Source: Gemmatimonadota bacterium
GTDB taxonomy: Bacteria; Gemmatimonadota; Gemmatimonadetes; Gemmatimonadales; GWC2-71-9
DNA length: 6,524 nucleotides
NCBI GenBank assembly: GCA_003220985.1
Contig: QHTY01000218.1
Coordinates: forward strand, 1 to 6,524
Direction of reading: 5' to 3'
In this document: piece after piece, positions 4,964 to 6,524 of the stretch
Position numbering within the stretch: position 1 is the stretch's first letter
How the letters are laid out: every line of letters starts with the position of its first letter
Notes under the pieces: generated by a model
Told to the model about the DNA's origin: nothing
Database searches by the model: none
The model's input: the letters and a program-made list of their open reading frames with translations, nothing else
Made by a program: the position numbers and the translations under genes

Positions 4964-6153
4964 TTGTCCTCCAGCGCCGCCACGCCCGGCAACTCCTTCC
5001 CCTCGAGAAATTCGAGTGACGCTCCGCCGCCGGTCGAGACGTGCGTGAGCTGATCTTCCAGGCCTGCCACCGCCGCGACGGAGTCCCCGCCCCCGACGAC
5101 GGTTACCGCTCCCTTCTTGCCGGCCTCGACCAGCGCCGTCGCGATGGCGCGCGTGCCGGCATCGAACGGCGGCGTCTCGAAAACGCCCATCGGGCCGTTC
5201 CAAAAGATCGTCTTGGCCCGCAGCAGCCGCGCTCGATAGTCGTGCTGCGTCGCGGCGTCGATGTCGTAGACGGCCCAGCCTTTGGGGATCGCATCGACGG
5301 CCACCGACCGGTGCTCGCTCGCGCGTTCCAGCGACGGCGCGATATCGCCGCCGCGCGGAAGAATCAGCTTTTTGCCGCTGGTCGCGAGTAAGTCTTTGGC
5401 AAGCTCGATCCGATCCGCTTCAACCAACGAGTCCCCAACCTCTAGCCCCATGGCCCTAAAGAATGTGCACGCCATCGCGCCGCCGATCAGCAGCTCGTCG
5501 ACGCGCGGGAGCAGCGAGCGGATGACGTCAATTTTCCCCGAGATCTCCGCGCCGCCGAGCACCGCGACGAACGGGTGCTCCTCGGCCTCGAGCAGGCGTG
5601 AGAGCGTTTCGACCTCCCGGAACAGCAACCGGCCGCCGGCGCTCGGGAGAAGGCGCGGCGGTCCGACGATCGACGCGTGTGCACGATGCGACGCACCGAA
5701 CGCCTCGTTCACGTAGTCGTCGGCGAGCTCAGACAAATTCGTCGAGAACGCGGGATCATCCTCCGTTTCGCCGCGCTCGAAGCGCAGGTTCTCCAGCATG
5801 AGCAGGTCACCGGGTTCAAGGCTGGCGACGTAGGAGTCGACCGCGGCGCCCACCACGTGTGGCGCGAGGGGAACCGCTTGTCCGAGCAGCTCGCTCAGGC
5901 GCGCGGCGACGGGCGCCATCGAGTACTCCGGGTCGGGCGCGCCTTTCGGTCTGCCGAGGTGTCCCGCCACGACGACTGCGGCGTCGTTCTCCCGCAGCCA
6001 CTCGAGCGTCGGGAGCGCGGTCGTGATCCGCAGATCGTCGGCGACGGCGCCGTCCTCGAGCGGGACGTTGAGGTCGACCCGCACGAGAACACGTCGCCCG
6101 CGCGCGAGCGGGAGGTCCTCGAGCCGCGGGATCCCGCGCTCAGCGCTCGCCAA
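4960..6153 (-). CDS. pgk: Phosphoglycerate kinase Pgk
   Basis: This 397-residue cytoplasmic enzyme transfers phosphate from 1,3-bisphosphoglycerate to ADP. The N-domain shows RVLVRVDLNVP (about 21-31), GHLGRPKG (64-71), LENLRFERGE (120-129) and YVNEAFGASHRAHAS (147-161). The C-domain shows LGGAEISGKIDVI (199-211), TIFWNGPMGVFE (315-326), VVGGGDSVAAV (352-362) and STGGGASLEFLEGKELPG. Substrate arginines and histidine are in place. Two atypical positions stand out. The first Lys of the GGAKVSDK motif is Glu 203, with the second Lys kept as Lys 207. The usual DIGP is DIDA (297-300). The start is taken as TTG at 6153, 14 bases inside gap, because no other start precedes the first strand; no Shine-Dalgarno is visible. 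Its last codons hold the tpiA ribosome-binding site. Confidence 0.95.
   Translation of the reverse strand: MASAERGIPRLEDLPLARGRRVLVRVDLNVPLEDGAVADDLRITTALPTLEWLRENDAAVVVAGHLGRPKGAPDPEYSMAPVAARLSELLGQAVPLAPHVVGAAVDSYVASLEPGDLLMLENLRFERGETEDDPAFSTNLSELADDYVNEAFGASHRAHASIVGPPRLLPSAGGRLLFREVETLSRLLEAEEHPFVAVLGGAEISGKIDVIRSLLPRVDELLIGGAMACTFFRAMGLEVGDSLVEADRIELAKDLLATSGKKLILPRGGDIAPSLERASEHRSVAVDAIPKGWAVYDIDAATQHDYRARLLRAKTIFWNGPMGVFETPPFDAGTRAIATALVEAGKKGAVTVVGGGDSVAAVAGLEDQLTHVSTGGGASLEFLEGKELPGVAALEDK
4968..4972 (-). promoter_or_regulatory. Shine-Dalgarno of tpiA inside the pgk 3' end
   Basis: GGAGG (4972-4968 on the minus strand) lies 4 bases before the GTG at 4963 and within the Leu-Glu-Asp codons of pgk. 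It decides the GTG start of tpiA and, with the GTGA overlap, indicates translational coupling. It is the clearest ribosome-binding site in the glycolytic block. Confidence 0.8.
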
Positions 6154-6524
6154 GGAACGCGCTGAGATCGATGAGCCGGTTCGAGAAGCCCCATTCGTTG
6201 TCGTACCAGCCGAGCACCTTGACCATCGTCCCGTTCACCATCGTGTCCTTGGCGGAGAAGATGCACGACGCGGGGTTGCCGACGATGTCGGCCGAGACCA
6301 GCGGCTCGTCCGTGTACGTCAGCACGCCCCGGTAGGAAGCGTCGTTCGTGGCGGCTGCGAAGGCATCGTTCACGTCGTCCACGCTCGTGCTCTCACCCAG
6401 CACCGCGACGAGGTCGGTGATCGACCCGGTCGGCGTCGGGACCCGCATGGAAATGCCGCTCAGCTTCCCGTCCAACTCGGGCAGCACCAAGCCGATCGCC
6501 TTCGCGGCGCCGGTGCTCGCCGGG
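6140..6524 (-). CDS. gap: Glyceraldehyde-3-phosphate dehydrogenase, C-terminal part; gene begins beyond the right edge
   Basis: About 127 C-terminal residues of the NAD(P)-dependent phosphorylating dehydrogenase that makes 1,3-bisphosphoglycerate. Visible landmarks are STGAAKAIGLVLPEL, which follows the catalytic Cys/His segment, and the phosphate-site stretch MRVPTPTGS. SADIVGNPASCIF and VLGWYDNEWGFSNRLIDL then end at a TGA (6142-6140). WGFS replaces the more common WGYS, a mild change. The catalytic Cys and NAD-binding domain lie outside the window. It overlaps pgk by 14 bases, the first gene of the coupled gap-pgk-tpiA set seen here. Any promoter is upstream of the window. Confidence 0.95.
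   Translation of the reverse strand, partial: PASTGAAKAIGLVLPELDGKLSGISMRVPTPTGSITDLVAVLGESTSVDDVNDAFAAATNDASYRGVLTYTDEPLVSADIVGNPASCIFSAKDTMVNGTMVKVLGWYDNEWGFSNRLIDLSAFLGER

Overview
This GC-rich window carries a compact block of bacterial housekeeping genes, all read on the minus strand. In transcription order (right to left) they are: gap (3' part), pgk, tpiA, secG (frameshifted), carA, an HU/IHF-type DNA-binding protein, a secreted M61 metallopeptidase with a PDZ domain, moaD and moaE (5' part). No plus-strand gene, tRNA, rRNA, CRISPR array, transposase or phage gene is visible, and no gene-free stretch exceeds about 120 bases. The gap-pgk-tpiA-secG order is a widespread bacterial glycolytic arrangement. 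Its continuation into carA, an HU-like gene and an M61 peptidase, with the protein styles seen here, makes me think of Gemmatimonadota. That placement is an inference from memory and was not tested.

Right third (about 4223-6524): gap, pgk and tpiA overlap by a few bases and form a tightly coupled lower-glycolysis operon. They cover glyceraldehyde-3-phosphate dehydrogenase, phosphoglycerate kinase and triose-phosphate isomerase. pgk appears to start with TTG inside gap. tpiA starts with GTG inside a GTGA overlap, and its strong GGAGG lies in the last codons of pgk.

Middle (2755-4206): secG, for the SecYEG translocon, follows tpiA by 16 bases. Its second membrane segment is broken by a frameshift. 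carA, the glutaminase subunit of carbamoyl-phosphate synthetase, follows with all catalytic motifs but no ATG or GTG start where one is expected. The frameshift places the secG 5' half in one continuous frame with carA.

Left third (1-2768): a near-perfect sigma70-type promoter (TTGACA, 17-bp spacer, TATGAT) lies across the last codons of carA and drives the HU-like gene. A 12-bp perfect hairpin separates that gene from the M61 peptidase. A second promoter (CTGGCA, 17, TATAAT) has its predicted +1 on the A of the moaD ATG, which suggests leaderless moaD mRNA. moaD and moaE, the two subunits of molybdopterin synthase, are separated by a roughly 100-bp cluster of palindromes, the strongest non-coding signal in the window.

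I found no clearly new multi-gene system. The items most worth following are the palindrome cluster, the secG/carA anomaly, the atypical active-site residues in Pgk, and the leaderless moaD promoter.
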